64,000 nt of DNA from Rhodomicrobium sp. (GCA_021604665.1 BQJK01000002.1:124001-188000); one strand, 5' to 3'; shown: positions 46,005 through 55,672, counted from the first letter of the stretch. Numbers and translations are program-made. Notes: generated by a model from the sequence alone, not told the origin.

Positions 46005-49000
46005 TTAGACAAAATCAAAATGCGCTTCTGTTAGATCATCCGGGTCAATGCCGGTTAGGGTTATGCGGTCTCCATCGCCGAGATTAATGCGGGTTGATGA
46101 GTTGAAAAATCCAAAGCTCTGGATATAGGGGCTGAGGGCTGTGAAGTTTGCAAAGTCACTATGCTCCAGGCTTATGGTATCTGCGCTGTCGCCCTCTGTT
46201 TTAAAATCCAAAATCGTGTCTCTGCCGTCACCTTCTTTAAATATGAAGGTATCGCTGGCCGCGCCGCCAAAGAGATAATCATTCCCGCCCTGCCCAAAAA
46301 TCTCATTGGCCTCGCTATTGCCAAAGAGTATATCTCCTCTCTCTGAGCCGTTCACATTCTCTATGTTGACCAGCCTATCCAGCGTGGCTTCACTGCCGAT
46401 GCCAATGCCATATGGGCTTGTAAAGGCTGAAGTTAGAAAGATGGTAACCCCATTGGCTGCCAGGCTATAATCGGCGGTGTCATTGCCGGCGCCGCCATCC
46501 AACAGGTCAGCGCCGCGCCCACCGATGAGCAGGTCATCGCCGCCTAAGCCATTTAGGGTGTCATTGCCCCCTAAGCCGCTGAGGGTGTCATCTCCTTCTG
46601 TGCCTGTGAGGGTATCGTTATTGGCGGTGCCTTCAATGATGCCCCCTTCAAGCAAATCGAGGATGTTAATGGTCAGTGTTTGGCTGGTAGATAGGCCGCC
46701 TGCATCTGTTGCTTCTACCACCAGAGTTAGAAATGGCGTGGTTTCATAATCGAGGTTGGCGTTTGCGCTCAATAGTAGGTTTTCGCCATCTATTGTGAAT
46801 AGAGATGCGCCATCACCGCCGGTGATGCTGTAACTGACACTATCACCTTCATCTACATCTGAGATAGAGAGACTGCCGAGCAGGGTACCTGGGAGACTGT
46901 TTTCTTCTATTTCATTATTATCCAGAGCGAGGTTTGTGGGCGCATCATTAATGCTGGCGATTGTCAGCCCGGCGGTGGCTGTGGCGGTGCCGCCATTACC
47001 ATCTGAGATGGTGTATCTGAAACTTGCTGGGCCGTTGTAATTTGCGTCTGGAGTGAACTCAACATCGCCGCTGCTGGTTAACTGGACGGTGCCGCCTAGC
47101 GGGTTGCTAACGGCTGAAATCGTCAGGGCATCGCCATCTGGGTCGCTATCATTCGCAAGGAGCGTCGCCGCTTCAATTATCAGGCTGTTATCTTCATCTA
47201 GTTCAAAGCCGAAATCATCATTGGCGATGGGAGACTGATTAACTGAGAGGGGGGCGACCTCTATTGTGACAGTGGCAGAAGAGACGCCGCCCTGCTTGTT
47301 GATTGCGTGATAGGTGAAGGAGGCGGTTCCTGAAAAGCCAGGGGCCGGGGTGAAGACAATATCCCCCGCCTGATTAAAAGTTATCTCTCCATTTGCGATA
47401 TCACTATAGCGGGTGATGACAGCGTCCTGGGTGCCTTCATTGGTGTCATTCGCCAGCAGGCTTTGGCGGGTGATTGTGACTGCCTCGCCTTCTATGGTGG
47501 CGGCCTGATCTCCTGCTGCCTCGAGATTAAAGCGCTGCTCTAATATGCCAGTGATTTGCGTGCTGCTGGTGCGGCCTGTGCCATCATCCACAGTGTAGCT
47601 AATAGAGATAATATCACCCGGTGCCCCAGAAGCGGTGAAGAGAATATCTCCGGCGGCGGTGAGGGTTGCGGTGCCGCCCTGATTAACCGAGACACTGACT
47701 ATGGTCAACTCGTCGCCATCAAATTCAAAATCATTTGCGAGCACGCTTTGGCGAGTGATTAAGGTTGGTCCGTCGTTATAAAGGGGGATGTTTGTATCTT
47801 GCTGGGCAAAGGGGTCATCATTGACCGGGGTGATCTCCAGATAAACTCTTGCCGTCACGGGTGGGTTTATACCATCTGAAACTTCATAATCGAAATAGGC
47901 GCGCCCGGCAAAATCTGTGAAGGGAGTGAAGGTGATGGTGCCATCTGTAGCCAGCTCAGCTTCGCCATGTTTGGTTTTTGTGATTGAGGTCACGGTTGGG
48001 GTGTCGCCATCATAATCTATGTCGTTTGCCAACAGGTCTGTGACATGCAGAGTGATGGGTTCATCCTCTATGCCATTCTCTATCTGGTCATCTAAGGCAA
48101 GAGGCGCGGCGTTGGTTACTGTTAGCTCACTTTTAGAAAATGTGCCGTTACTGAAGGTGAAGAATTCTACATCGTTAATGGTGTCTACACCGTCATTTTG
48201 GCCGGAGTTTCCGGTTCTTATATCGCTAAATTTAAGAGCGCCATTGCCTGCGTTCGTGATGAGATAATCGGTGCTTGCACCGCTAAACATGGCCGTATCA
48301 TTCTGGCCCGCGCCGCCATCCAGAATATCATCGCCGCCAGCTCCTGTTAGGGTGTCATCACCAGCGCCGCCCGCCAGAATATTCGTGCCACCATTGCCGA
48401 TGAGGGTATCGCCATAATCTGAGCCGATGAGATTTTCAATTGAGACGGCATCTATCCCCTCTGCTAAACCGCCGGTATATACCCTTGTGGCGAGGTCTGC
48501 AGATATGCCGCTTGTCGAGGCGGTAAATGCTAATGTATCAGAGCCTCTGCCGCCCATGATGCCATCACTGCCTGCGGTGGCATAGATGATGTCGTTGCCG
48601 GCACCGCCATCTATAATGTTATAGGCGTCATCCCCTGTTAGGCTGTCATCGAAAGCGGAGCCTTCTATATTCTCGAAGGAGGTGATGCTATCACCCTCTG
48701 CATCGCCGCCGTTGACCTCTTCCGTTGCCAGAGAAATAGTGACAGCTTCTTCAGAGCCTGCATAGCTGAGCGTGTCATTACCGCTACCACCATCAAGGGT
48801 GTCGGCACCTTGCCCGCCTTCGACCTTATCATTACCAGCGCCAGCAAAGATAATATCATCCCCGCCCCGGCCAGAAAGAGAGTTTGCAAAATCATCCCCT
48901 ATGAGCAGGTCACTATTAGCTGAACCGATGGCACCTTCTATGTTGGTTAAGCTATCACCCTCTGCCTCTCCACCTGTTGCAAGCTGGTTGATGAGATCAA

Positions 49001-51263
49001 TAGTGACGGCGGCATTTGACCCTTCATAGGAGGCAATGTCATCACCACTGCCACCATCCAGGGTGTCGGCACCCTCACCGCCGGTGAGTGTATCGTCTCC
49101 ATCATTGCCGAATAGGAGGTCTGCACCGCCGCCGCCGATGAATGTTTCATTGTTTGATGAGCCGTTGAAACTATCAACAAATGAAGTGCCGATGATGGTC
49201 TCTACATTTATCAGCTGGTCATTCTCGGCGTCACCGCCAAGGTTTTGTCCGGTTACAAAATTAAAGGATATGCCTTCGGTTGACCCTGAATAATCAACCG
49301 TATCGGCGCCGCTCTCACCATTAATGGTGTCTGCACCGCTACCGCCAATAATCGTATCATCCCCCGGGCCGCCTTTAATGTTATTCTCGCCGCTGCCGCC
49401 GATGATAATATCATCGCCAAAGCCACCCTGCAGCTCATCGTCTCCCGCGCCGCCATCGATTATATCATCACCTGCTTCTGATAAAATAGTATCGTCGCCA
49501 GATGTACCGGTGATTTGATCATCACCGCCGCCGGTTCTGAGGCGGGCATAGTCCGGGTTGCCGGTTTCGCCATTTGTTAACGGAGCGGTACCTTTCATGC
49601 GGCTGAGGGTTTCTGTTAACTCGCCATTATTGGTTATGGCTGCTATGGCGGCATTATGGGCGGCTAACGCCTCATTATCGACCGTTTGCGCGCCATCTTG
49701 CACGACCTCGCCTATTCTTTTTGGGGCGAGCAGGGTTATTCCAAAGTCGCCCGGCATGTAATCGACCAGAGTGACGGTGAATGTTGGTTCGAAATCTTGA
49801 TTGATGGTCCAGCTATATTCTTCAGGGTCGAGGTTATAACCATCAAAGGGCTGTATTAGTTCATGGCCTAAAAAGAGGCTAACATTTAGGTCGTTTTGCT
49901 CTTGCTCATAGAGAATGGTAAAAGCTGTAGCGCCTAATGATTTAAAGACATTCTCGCCTTCAATTATATCGTAGCCATTGCCGCTGAACTGGCTTGTGAG
50001 GCTACGACCTGAGTACCAATATTCTATGTTGCCATCGTTATCGTTATCGTAGAATTCGCGCGCTTCAACCAGCGGGTTGCCTTGTGCATCCAATGGCATG
50101 ATGTAGCTTGCAGTGCCGCCGAGCAGAGGGAAAAGGCGATCAGCATCGCCAACTGGGTTGATGTCTACAATCTCCCCTCTAAAAAACAGGCGATCCTCGG
50201 CTGTGCCATCAAGTATGACATTACTGCCATCGGCAACGATGACCTTATCAGCGCCAGAGCCGGTGCGAACAACATCATCACCAAATCCAGCATCTATGGT
50301 GTCATCACCCTCACCGCCATCTATCAGGTCATTGCCCTCTGAGGCAAAGACATGGTCATTGCCGGGGCCAGCATGGATAACATCATTCAGCAAGGTGCCG
50401 TTAACAGCCAGGTTTGCTTCTGGATTGGTGCTAAAAATATCGTCCGCAAGGGTACCAACGACATAGTTTGCTGATTTTGCCCCAGCGTCAAACAGGTCAT
50501 TGCCGATCTCTAAGTTGTAATCATATTTGTACAGCCTGTAGATTTGATCGATGAAGGCATCTGTTTTTTTGGCCAGGTTGTTTGCTGTTGTGAACGCTGT
50601 GAAGGCTCCGCCGATACCGAATGTCTCCAGAACATTGACGGCGACCTCAAGAATATCTCCAGACAGCGGCACAACGGATGCGGTGGCGGAAATGAGATCA
50701 TATGTGCCTGCCAGGGGCTTGTAGGTTGGCACAGTTTCTTCAGTTAGCATCCAGTCGTTAAAATAGGTATCAATACCTAGGAAGGGAAATAATATTGTGC
50801 CAGACCAGGGGGTATAGTTTGCGCTGTAGACCTGATTGAAAATGGACCCGGCGATAGGGGCGGCATCGATTAGGCCTAGCTCCTCTATTGTCGGGGTGGT
50901 GCCGCCGAGCACATCCATAATGAAGTTTCGGGCGATCTCATTCGAGGCGGCATTCAGCTCTTTATCGCTGATAGTGGTCCGATAGCGAAACTCATACTGG
51001 CTGCGGGTATATTCTCGGATGAAATTAGCGAAATAACCGGTGCCACTATTCACATCTCTTGCGCCGCCGATCCAGGTCCAAACATTCTCTTCAAGGCCTG
51101 ATACGGGGCTTTCATATAGGCCTGAATCATCCGTGATGAAGGAGTAGATAAGGTCATAAACATCCCGAAACTTACCGGCAGTCTCATCATTGTAATGCTC
51201 TTCTGCCAGGTCTAGCGCTTCTCTTATTAAAAAGAGCTGCTCACTTGTGAAGGTGTATGACAT
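46005..51263 (-). CDS. giant RTX protein with cadherin-like repeats
   Basis: 1752-residue acidic protein. The order is: unique N-terminal region (1 to about 265); a short RTX block (about 296-345, GPGNDHVFASEGNDLIDGG); an unassigned region (about 360-560); a long RTX array in which about 80-residue modules repeat (GADTVDYSGSTEGISF then GGDAENDQLINVETIIGTS); several VCBS/cadherin-like Ig domains (LLANDIDYDGDTPTV, LLANDSDPDGDALTISAV) and a cadherin domain (NDAPTNLALDNNEIEENSLP); then a final RTX block with a type I secretion-type C-terminus (YLFGGAASDTFIFKEGDGRD). It has no signal peptide, and no hlyB/hlyD/tolC-like genes are adjacent. The likely role is a calcium-stabilised surface or secreted adhesin. 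Confidence 0.9.
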   Translation of the reverse strand: MSYTFTSEQLFLIREALDLAEEHYNDETAGKFRDVYDLIYSFITDDSGLYESPVSGLEENVWTWIGGARDVNSGTGYFANFIREYTRSQYEFRYRTTISDKELNAASNEIARNFIMDVLGGTTPTIEELGLIDAAPIAGSIFNQVYSANYTPWSGTILFPFLGIDTYFNDWMLTEETVPTYKPLAGTYDLISATASVVPLSGDILEVAVNVLETFGIGGAFTAFTTANNLAKKTDAFIDQIYRLYKYDYNLEIGNDLFDAGAKSANYVVGTLADDIFSTNPEANLAVNGTLLNDVIHAGPGNDHVFASEGNDLIDGGEGDDTIDAGFGDDVVRTGSGADKVIVADGSNVILDGTAEDRLFFRGEIVDINPVGDADRLFPLLGGTASYIMPLDAQGNPLVEAREFYDNDNDGNIEYWYSGRSLTSQFSGNGYDIIEGENVFKSLGATAFTILYEQEQNDLNVSLFLGHELIQPFDGYNLDPEEYSWTINQDFEPTFTVTLVDYMPGDFGITLLAPKRIGEVVQDGAQTVDNEALAAHNAAIAAITNNGELTETLSRMKGTAPLTNGETGNPDYARLRTGGGDDQITGTSGDDTILSEAGDDIIDGGAGDDELQGGFGDDIIIGGSGENNIKGGPGDDTIIGGSGADTINGESGADTVDYSGSTEGISFNFVTGQNLGGDAENDQLINVETIIGTSFVDSFNGSSNNETFIGGGGADLLFGNDGDDTLTGGEGADTLDGGSGDDIASYEGSNAAVTIDLINQLATGGEAEGDSLTNIEGAIGSANSDLLIGDDFANSLSGRGGDDIIFAGAGNDKVEGGQGADTLDGGSGNDTLSYAGSEEAVTISLATEEVNGGDAEGDSITSFENIEGSAFDDSLTGDDAYNIIDGGAGNDIIYATAGSDGIMGGRGSDTLAFTASTSGISADLATRVYTGGLAEGIDAVSIENLIGSDYGDTLIGNGGTNILAGGAGDDTLTGAGGDDILDGGAGQNDTAMFSGASTDYLITNAGNGALKFSDIRTGNSGQNDGVDTINDVEFFTFSNGTFSKSELTVTNAAPLALDDQIENGIEDEPITLHVTDLLANDIDYDGDTPTVTSITKTKHGEAELATDGTITFTPFTDFAGRAYFDYEVSDGINPPVTARVYLEITPVNDDPFAQQDTNIPLYNDGPTLITRQSVLANDFEFDGDELTIVSVSVNQGGTATLTAAGDILFTASGAPGDIISISYTVDDGTGRTSSTQITGILEQRFNLEAAGDQAATIEGEAVTITRQSLLANDTNEGTQDAVITRYSDIANGEITFNQAGDIVFTPAPGFSGTASFTYHAINKQGGVSSATVTIEVAPLSVNQSPIANDDFGFELDEDNSLIIEAATLLANDSDPDGDALTISAVSNPLGGTVQLTSSGDVEFTPDANYNGPASFRYTISDGNGGTATATAGLTIASINDAPTNLALDNNEIEENSLPGTLLGSLSISDVDEGDSVSYSITGGDGASLFTIDGENLLLSANANLDYETTPFLTLVVEATDAGGLSTSQTLTINILDLLEGGIIEGTANNDTLTGTEGDDTLSGLGGNDTLNGLGGDDLLIGGRGADLLDGGAGNDTADYSLAANGVTIFLTSAFTSPYGIGIGSEATLDRLVNIENVNGSERGDILFGNSEANEIFGQGGNDYLFGGAASDTFIFKEGDGRDTILDFKTEGDSADTISLEHSDFANFTALSPYIQSFGFFNSSTRINLGDGDRITLTGIDPDDLTEAHFDFV

Positions 51264-51815
51264 TTTATAACCCCTTTAATTTTCGGCTCTCGCCTGGAAA
51301 TAGCTCTGTTCCATAGCTGGTTCCATCGGTGCGCAAGATGCTGCGTGCCGCTGACCTCTGCTTTCATGTTGTGTTGGATTGAGCTGGATTGAGACAGGCC
51401 AGGAGATGTGTTGGGAAATACCGTCGCTGCTCGGAATATATAAAATAGCGAGCATGTCGTGATTTTGCATTGATACTTTTGAGTACTTCATAGATAATAA
51501 TGCAGGCGGCTGCCCCCTAGCTACATTCTCCTAGAGAAAACCTACACAGATACCAGCAACAACTTCAAGCTGTAATTCCGTTCATTATATTTGCGTCTGA
51601 TGCTGAATTTTACTTCCGCACTAAACAGCAGGGCTATTGCCAGATGGATCTTTTCACCATTTTTTTCCCCTTAACTCTGCTTTTTGTTTGTTTTTGGCTT
51701 ATTTCATCGTCTTTTTTATGAATATGGCAGCTTTGGGCGCCCCACCCAATTACTACTATTGCGTGCATCTTGATTTTAGCTAAGAGGGGCGATTAAATTG
51801 TGGATAATGTTATTT
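51264..51815. other. gene-free stretch upstream of the RTX gene
   Basis: About 550 bases. It must hold the RTX promoter (leftward). The part from about 51640 to 51800 is T-rich. No RNA gene, repeat or terminator is convincing. Confidence 0.35.
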
Positions 51816-52253
51816 CTAACGTGGGTTTCTATCACTTCCTTGCTGCGCCCGCTCCCCCTCCAAAGCTGTGAGTAGCGCGCGGTGACGGTTGAGATTATAC
51901 GCCCAGTGGCCTGTTCGAGCACGGCGCCGCTCTGCAAGAAGGGCGCTCTGAAGTTTGTTCATAATTACCTGGGTGCCAGCTTCTGAAAAATCCTCAATCT
52001 GTTTCGGCCATAGAGGAATGAGCGAGGGCAGATCTTTCATCCGGCAATAAGGGAGTACAGTTTTTAAGCCGTACTTCCCTGGCTGTTTTTGTCTTTTCCT
52101 CCCATCAAGGTGCGGCGCTTGATTAGACTTTGCGGCCACTATTCGGCCCCACTTCTCCAGCTGCCCCTCGCCGGCCAAAGGCTTACCTTCTGCTTTTTTA
52201 TTCATTGTAAGTTTTGGCCGCTGCGGCCATGGCTGCTTGTTGTTGTGCTTCAT
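51816..52253 (-). CDS. hypothetical basic protein with conserved C-terminal half
   Basis: 145 residues. The N-terminal half is basic and probably disordered. The C-terminal half looks structured: DLPSLIPLWPKQIEDFSEAG then KLQSALLAERRRARTGHWAY and NLNRHRALLTALEGERA. I recall this GHW-Y-(D/N)LNRH pattern from short alphaproteobacterial proteins of unknown function. The ATG at 52253 is preceded by GAGAG; one four codons upstream is also possible. It is divergent from the DnaA-domain-IV gene, so the group may share control. Confidence 0.6.
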   Translation of the reverse strand: MKHNNKQPWPQRPKLTMNKKAEGKPLAGEGQLEKWGRIVAAKSNQAPHLDGRKRQKQPGKYGLKTVLPYCRMKDLPSLIPLWPKQIEDFSEAGTQVIMNKLQSALLAERRRARTGHWAYNLNRHRALLTALEGERAQQGSDRNPR

Positions 52254-52594
52254 GATCTCTCTCATCGCAGTAGGGGTGAGAGGTTCAACATGGGGCGCTG
52301 TGCTTTGGTCGGGGATAAGTTTTTGCTTATGCGCTAAGCCCTACGCTCTTATCCATTACTTGGCGATGGGGCTAATCATGAGCGCAAACACTAGGAAGGG
52401 CACAAGAAGGGGCAGGGTTTATTTTGAGGCGAAAAAAGCTCCGCATCAATGACCCCATAATGGCTAAATAATCGCTCGGCCAAATGCCCTCGCTTCACTC
52501 GACGGTAACCAAGAACCAAAAGTTATCCCCGCTCAAAAACTGCGCAGCTAAGATCAGACAGAAGGAATATATACCTATTTTGGGGAGATAGCCT
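52254..52594. other. divergent promoter region before the DnaA-IV gene
   Basis: About 340 bases, no gene. It contains TTATCCCC near 52524, close to but not matching the DnaA-box consensus TTATCCACA, and the strong ribosome site GGGGAG of the next gene. Confidence 0.35.
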
Positions 52595-53059
52595 ATGGCA
52601 TCGATTTTTGAGGCAACAATAACTGAGGGAAGAACCGGGATGGCGGGACCACCCCATGGTGATTATGCGCCCACGTATGAAGGGGAAGCCTTATTAGAGG
52701 GAGGAGCCGCGAAACTTATATGCAGTGCAGTTGCCTTAATTTTCAAAGTACGGGAGGAACAGCTTTACGACCGCAACCGCGGCAAAGCGCAGATTGCTTT
52801 CGCCAGGCAAGTGGCGATGTATCTGGCCCATATCATTTGCGGCATCTCCCTGACTGAGGTTGGTCGCTTTTTTGGCCGGGACAGAACCACAGTTTCACAT
52901 GCATGCCGGTTGGTTGAGGATTGCCGGGAGGATCCCAACATAGACCTTGCCCTTGATCTAATTGAACAATCTGTTCTGAAGGTTTGGTCATTTAATGATT
53001 TTAACTATGCCGCAGTTTGCAACCATGGAGCCGATGATGACACAGCCACAACTTACTGA
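52595..53059 (+). CDS. stand-alone DnaA domain IV protein
   Basis: 154 residues. Residues about 40-130 form a DnaA C-terminal DNA-binding domain: KAQIAFARQVAMYLAHIICG and the signature GISLTEVGRFFGRDRTTVSH. The ATPase and oligomerisation domains are absent. Full DnaA binds origin boxes through this fold, so this protein may bind DnaA-box-like sites as a regulator or competitor. Similar short paralogues occur in alphaproteobacteria. GGGGAG precedes the ATG. It overlaps the next gene by about 20 bases, so the two are translated together. Confidence 0.85.
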   Translation: MASIFEATITEGRTGMAGPPHGDYAPTYEGEALLEGGAAKLICSAVALIFKVREEQLYDRNRGKAQIAFARQVAMYLAHIICGISLTEVGRFFGRDRTTVSHACRLVEDCREDPNIDLALDLIEQSVLKVWSFNDFNYAAVCNHGADDDTATTY

Positions 53060-53903
53060 AAAAAAACTGCTAACGCGGCTTTCAATGCGCGGCTACAAGC
53101 TCGCCTTAGTGAAAAATGATGAAATTCCAAACTGGCAACTGTGCAAAGAGACCAATAAGGGTGACTTACGCTTTGAGGCCAGCGCTCCGGTGGCTGTGGT
53201 CAGGAAACTTCTGGCTGCAGGTATATTAACGCAGGATGGCACAAGCGCTTACCTGAGCCGTGCCGGGTTGACAGCTATGAAGCGGCGGCTCACCAACCAT
53301 AATAGCTGCCTGAACCAACATCAGCATGTTGAAATTGACAGGCTAGAAGATCAACATGGCAACGTGATTGATGTGGCGCGCAATATGGCGGAAAGCCCCC
53401 TGACATGGCTCGCCACCAGGCGCGGTCCTTCTGGCAAACCCCTGATTGAGGCCTGCCACCTAAAGGCCGGGGACAGGCTGCGCGCTGATTTTGAGCGCGG
53501 CTCTTTAATGGGCAATGTTAGCCGCAGCTGGGAGCGGCTTGCCCTCCCGCAATCGAGGCAAAAAGGCCAGGGAACTGAAGGGCTCTCGGTTACAGAAGGG
53601 AGCATGGCGGCACGGCAACGATTTTATCAGGCACTAGATGCTGTTGGGGAAGAGCTCTCCCCCGTTCTTGTCAATATATGCTGTGAGCATATGGGGCTTG
53701 AAGATACAGAGCGCCGCCATGGCTGGCCCAAACGAGCGGGCAAAGTGATTTTGAAACTGGCACTAAATAAGCTGGCCCGCCATTATGGGCTGACGGGTAG
53801 CGCTGGTAGCGGCGGCGACGGTGACAGGGGAAGTGGTAGTGGTAGTGGAAGTGGCGGGCGCATACATCATTGGGGGGAAGAGGATTATAAACCGAGGGGA
53901 TGA
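53037..53903 (+). CDS. DUF6456-domain protein
   Basis: 288 residues. The central part GDRLRADFERGSLMGNVSRSWE, preceded by ESPLTWLATRRGPSGKPLIE, is the DUF6456 pattern, and HYGL ends a helical domain resembling a small DNA-binding fold (DTERRHGWPKRAGKVILKLA). The tail is Gly/Ser/Asp low complexity (about 265-280). The N-terminal 100 residues look like a winged helix (VVRKLLAAGILTQDGTSAYL). Three ATGs are in frame; GGAG sits 6 bases before the one at 53037. Overlap with the DnaA-IV gene suggests a shared job, possibly DNA binding. Function unknown. Confidence 0.8.
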   Translation: MTQPQLTEKKLLTRLSMRGYKLALVKNDEIPNWQLCKETNKGDLRFEASAPVAVVRKLLAAGILTQDGTSAYLSRAGLTAMKRRLTNHNSCLNQHQHVEIDRLEDQHGNVIDVARNMAESPLTWLATRRGPSGKPLIEACHLKAGDRLRADFERGSLMGNVSRSWERLALPQSRQKGQGTEGLSVTEGSMAARQRFYQALDAVGEELSPVLVNICCEHMGLEDTERRHGWPKRAGKVILKLALNKLARHYGLTGSAGSGGDGDRGSGSGSGSGGRIHHWGEEDYKPRG

Positions 53904-54036
53904 TATCAGCTCTTTTGAGGCACACCACCCTGCTCGCCGCGGCGAAGGCTTTCACGCCGTACAAACGATATACATCTTAAAATGAGATATCTGCTGAATG
54001 AAGCCCCGGTGCCGCGACCAGATAAATTATAAACGC

Positions 54037-54459
54037 TTATTTTGCTAACTCGGCCTCTGCATCTGCTTTGATACGCAGAACCATGGCACTTAACCCGTTG
54101 GAGCGTTGCGGCGAGATATGATCTTTAAGGTCAAGAGTTTTAAAAATCTGCTCGTGGTCAGTTTGCACAATCTCTCTTGGTGATTTATCTGAAAAGATTA
54201 TGAAAACGATGGCCATTAGACCGCGGACGATGTGGGCGTCACTATCGCCTGTGAAATGCAATATATCCTCACCATTGGGGCCAGGCTTCCGCTCGGAGAT
54301 TAACCAGACCTGGCTGACACAGCCTTTGACCTTACTTTCAGCTGTTTTTAGCTCTTCAGCTAATGGCTCCAGCTTGTTGCCCAATTCGATGACGTAGCGG
54401 TAACGATCTTCCCAATCGTCGATAAACTCAAAGTCGGATATGATTTGTTCGATGCTCAT
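54037..54459 (-). CDS. sufE: SufE-family cysteine desulfuration protein
   Basis: 140-residue sulfur acceptor that takes persulfide from SufS for iron-sulfur cluster assembly. The active cysteine is in SKVKGCVSQVWLIS. FEFIDDWEDRYRYVIELGNK, GLMAIVFIIFSDKSPREIV and HISPQRSNGLSAMVLRIKAD are typical. No other suf gene is adjacent; its position beside DUF5330 and the kinase is a neighbourhood I recall from related alphaproteobacteria. Confidence 0.94.
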   Translation of the reverse strand: MSIEQIISDFEFIDDWEDRYRYVIELGNKLEPLAEELKTAESKVKGCVSQVWLISERKPGPNGEDILHFTGDSDAHIVRGLMAIVFIIFSDKSPREIVQTDHEQIFKTLDLKDHISPQRSNGLSAMVLRIKADAEAELAK

Positions 54460-54861
54460 AAGTGAGAGATGCCTGCTATTATACTTTATTCGGGCGCCGT
54501 ATCAGGGCGTGATCTAAGCCGATATTGCACCAATATGAAGGCTGTGTCCAAATAGTATAATGGCCAAAATTCAAAACTCGCCAAAAATAAAATAAGGCGC
54601 ACATTGCGGACAGTAAAGGGCAGGGATATCTGTCGCAATGTGCGCCTTGTTGGCAGCACCCTTATTAGAGTAGGGCTTCAGGGAGCTGCAAAAGACTATT
54701 TTTTTAACGTCTAGGCCTAAACACAGGCCTCCTTGAAGTGCATGTTAATTAAACCAAAACCTGCCTGTACTTCATTTATACCTAACTCATTCCGTCGTTC
54801 TTTATCCTCACAGCCCTGCCTACCTTTAGAGCCGCCTACCTTTAGTGCCGGGCGGAGCTAC
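54460..54861. other. spacer with long inverted repeat
   Basis: About 400 bases between sufE and the DUF5330 gene (both minus). It contains the long hairpin described separately and a GCCTACCTTTAG direct repeat at about 54818-54848. A short untranslated RNA on the minus strand is possible. Confidence 0.4.
54594..54648 (-). terminator. long hairpin with T-rich tail, minus strand
   Basis: Arms of 19 bases, AAGGCGCACATTGCG-(g)-ACAG against CTGTCGCAATGTGCGCCTT, with a single bulged base and a 16-base loop. On the minus strand the stem is followed by TTATTTTATTTTT, so it is a terminator for RNA coming from the DUF5330 side, 214 bases beyond that gene's stop. Confidence 0.7.
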
Positions 54862-55272
54862 TTAAAGTGACGCGTGCTTTTCTTCCAGAGACCAGCTTGG
54901 CTCTAAATCTGATGAGCGGAGGGTGTTTTGACCTTTGAATTGTACTTTTTTAGCGCTGGCGTTCTTCTCAATGTTGCCAGTGCTCCACTCATTTTTACGT
55001 GAGCGATAGGCTGGATCATAAGGGTCACGGCTATTTTCGCGAATTTCACGCGCTACACCGGAAACCATCTCAACACCATATGCGGCTTTGTATTTAAGGC
55101 TGCTCCAGACCTCTGCGCTGATGTTGCATATATCAACATTGCGGGTGCAGAACTTGTCTGACCCTTCAACAGCGTATTTGGTCGCGCCAATAATATTTGA
55201 ATTATTGTCTTTCCCAATTGGAAGGAGAAGAACAACAAGTGAAACCCAAAATAAAGTTCTAATAATAAACAT
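54862..55272 (-). CDS. DUF5330-type exported protein
   Basis: 136 residues with an N-terminal membrane or signal segment (MFIIRTLFWVSLVVLLLPIG), a short cysteine-containing part (KFCTRNVDICNISAEVW) and a C-terminal TLRSSDLEPSWSLEE. The pattern matches the DUF5330 proteins found in alphaproteobacteria next to sufE and DivJ/PleC-type kinases. Function unknown; the location is probably periplasmic, anchored or released. AGGGA precedes the ATG at 55272 by 8 bases. It is divergent from the kinase gene. Confidence 0.78.
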   Translation of the reverse strand: MFIIRTLFWVSLVVLLLPIGKDNNSNIIGATKYAVEGSDKFCTRNVDICNISAEVWSSLKYKAAYGVEMVSGVAREIRENSRDPYDPAYRSRKNEWSTGNIEKNASAKKVQFKGQNTLRSSDLEPSWSLEEKHASL

Positions 55273-55672
55273 CTGCAATATCCCTGCTAAGTTGCTAGTA
55301 ATGTTTTCAACAAAACCAACACTAGCAAAGACTTTTCAATAAATCATCAAGTATATATAACGTCTTTTATATGTATTTTGCTATATTTTTCTCGTAATTA
55401 TAAGAAAATACCCCTCAAATTTCGATAAAATTTACATTAAATACTTTTGAATATAATTTTATATTATTTTACCCAAAATTTTATACCTGAGATTCATGGT
55501 TTTTTAACCAATAATACTGCCCGCTCAATCTGCTACACGACTGATAAATAAGGTTTTTTTCTATTGCTGCGATTGCACTTGCTTTATGATTCCTTAAGGC
55601 GAATTTGGCAGTATTTGACGGTAATAAACCCGGCCCCACTACAACGAGACGCATGAAAGAAGCTTTGAGGCA
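55273..55672. other. AT-rich divergent region before the histidine kinase
   Basis: About 400 bases, with 55320-55490 strongly AT-rich (many ATATAT and TTTTA runs). No gene. A 36-codon frame starting ATG at 55652 overlaps the kinase start in another frame. The AT-rich block probably belongs to the promoters of the two divergent genes. Confidence 0.4.

Noticed and set aside
46477..49518. Several short plus-strand frames opposite the RTX gene, rich in Pro and Ser
   Set aside because: They mirror the repeated GGxGxD coding of the minus strand and have no independent support.
52520..52530. TTATCCCC as a DnaA box marking an origin
   Set aside because: Single, two bases off the consensus, and without the cluster of boxes and AT-rich unwinding element expected of an origin.
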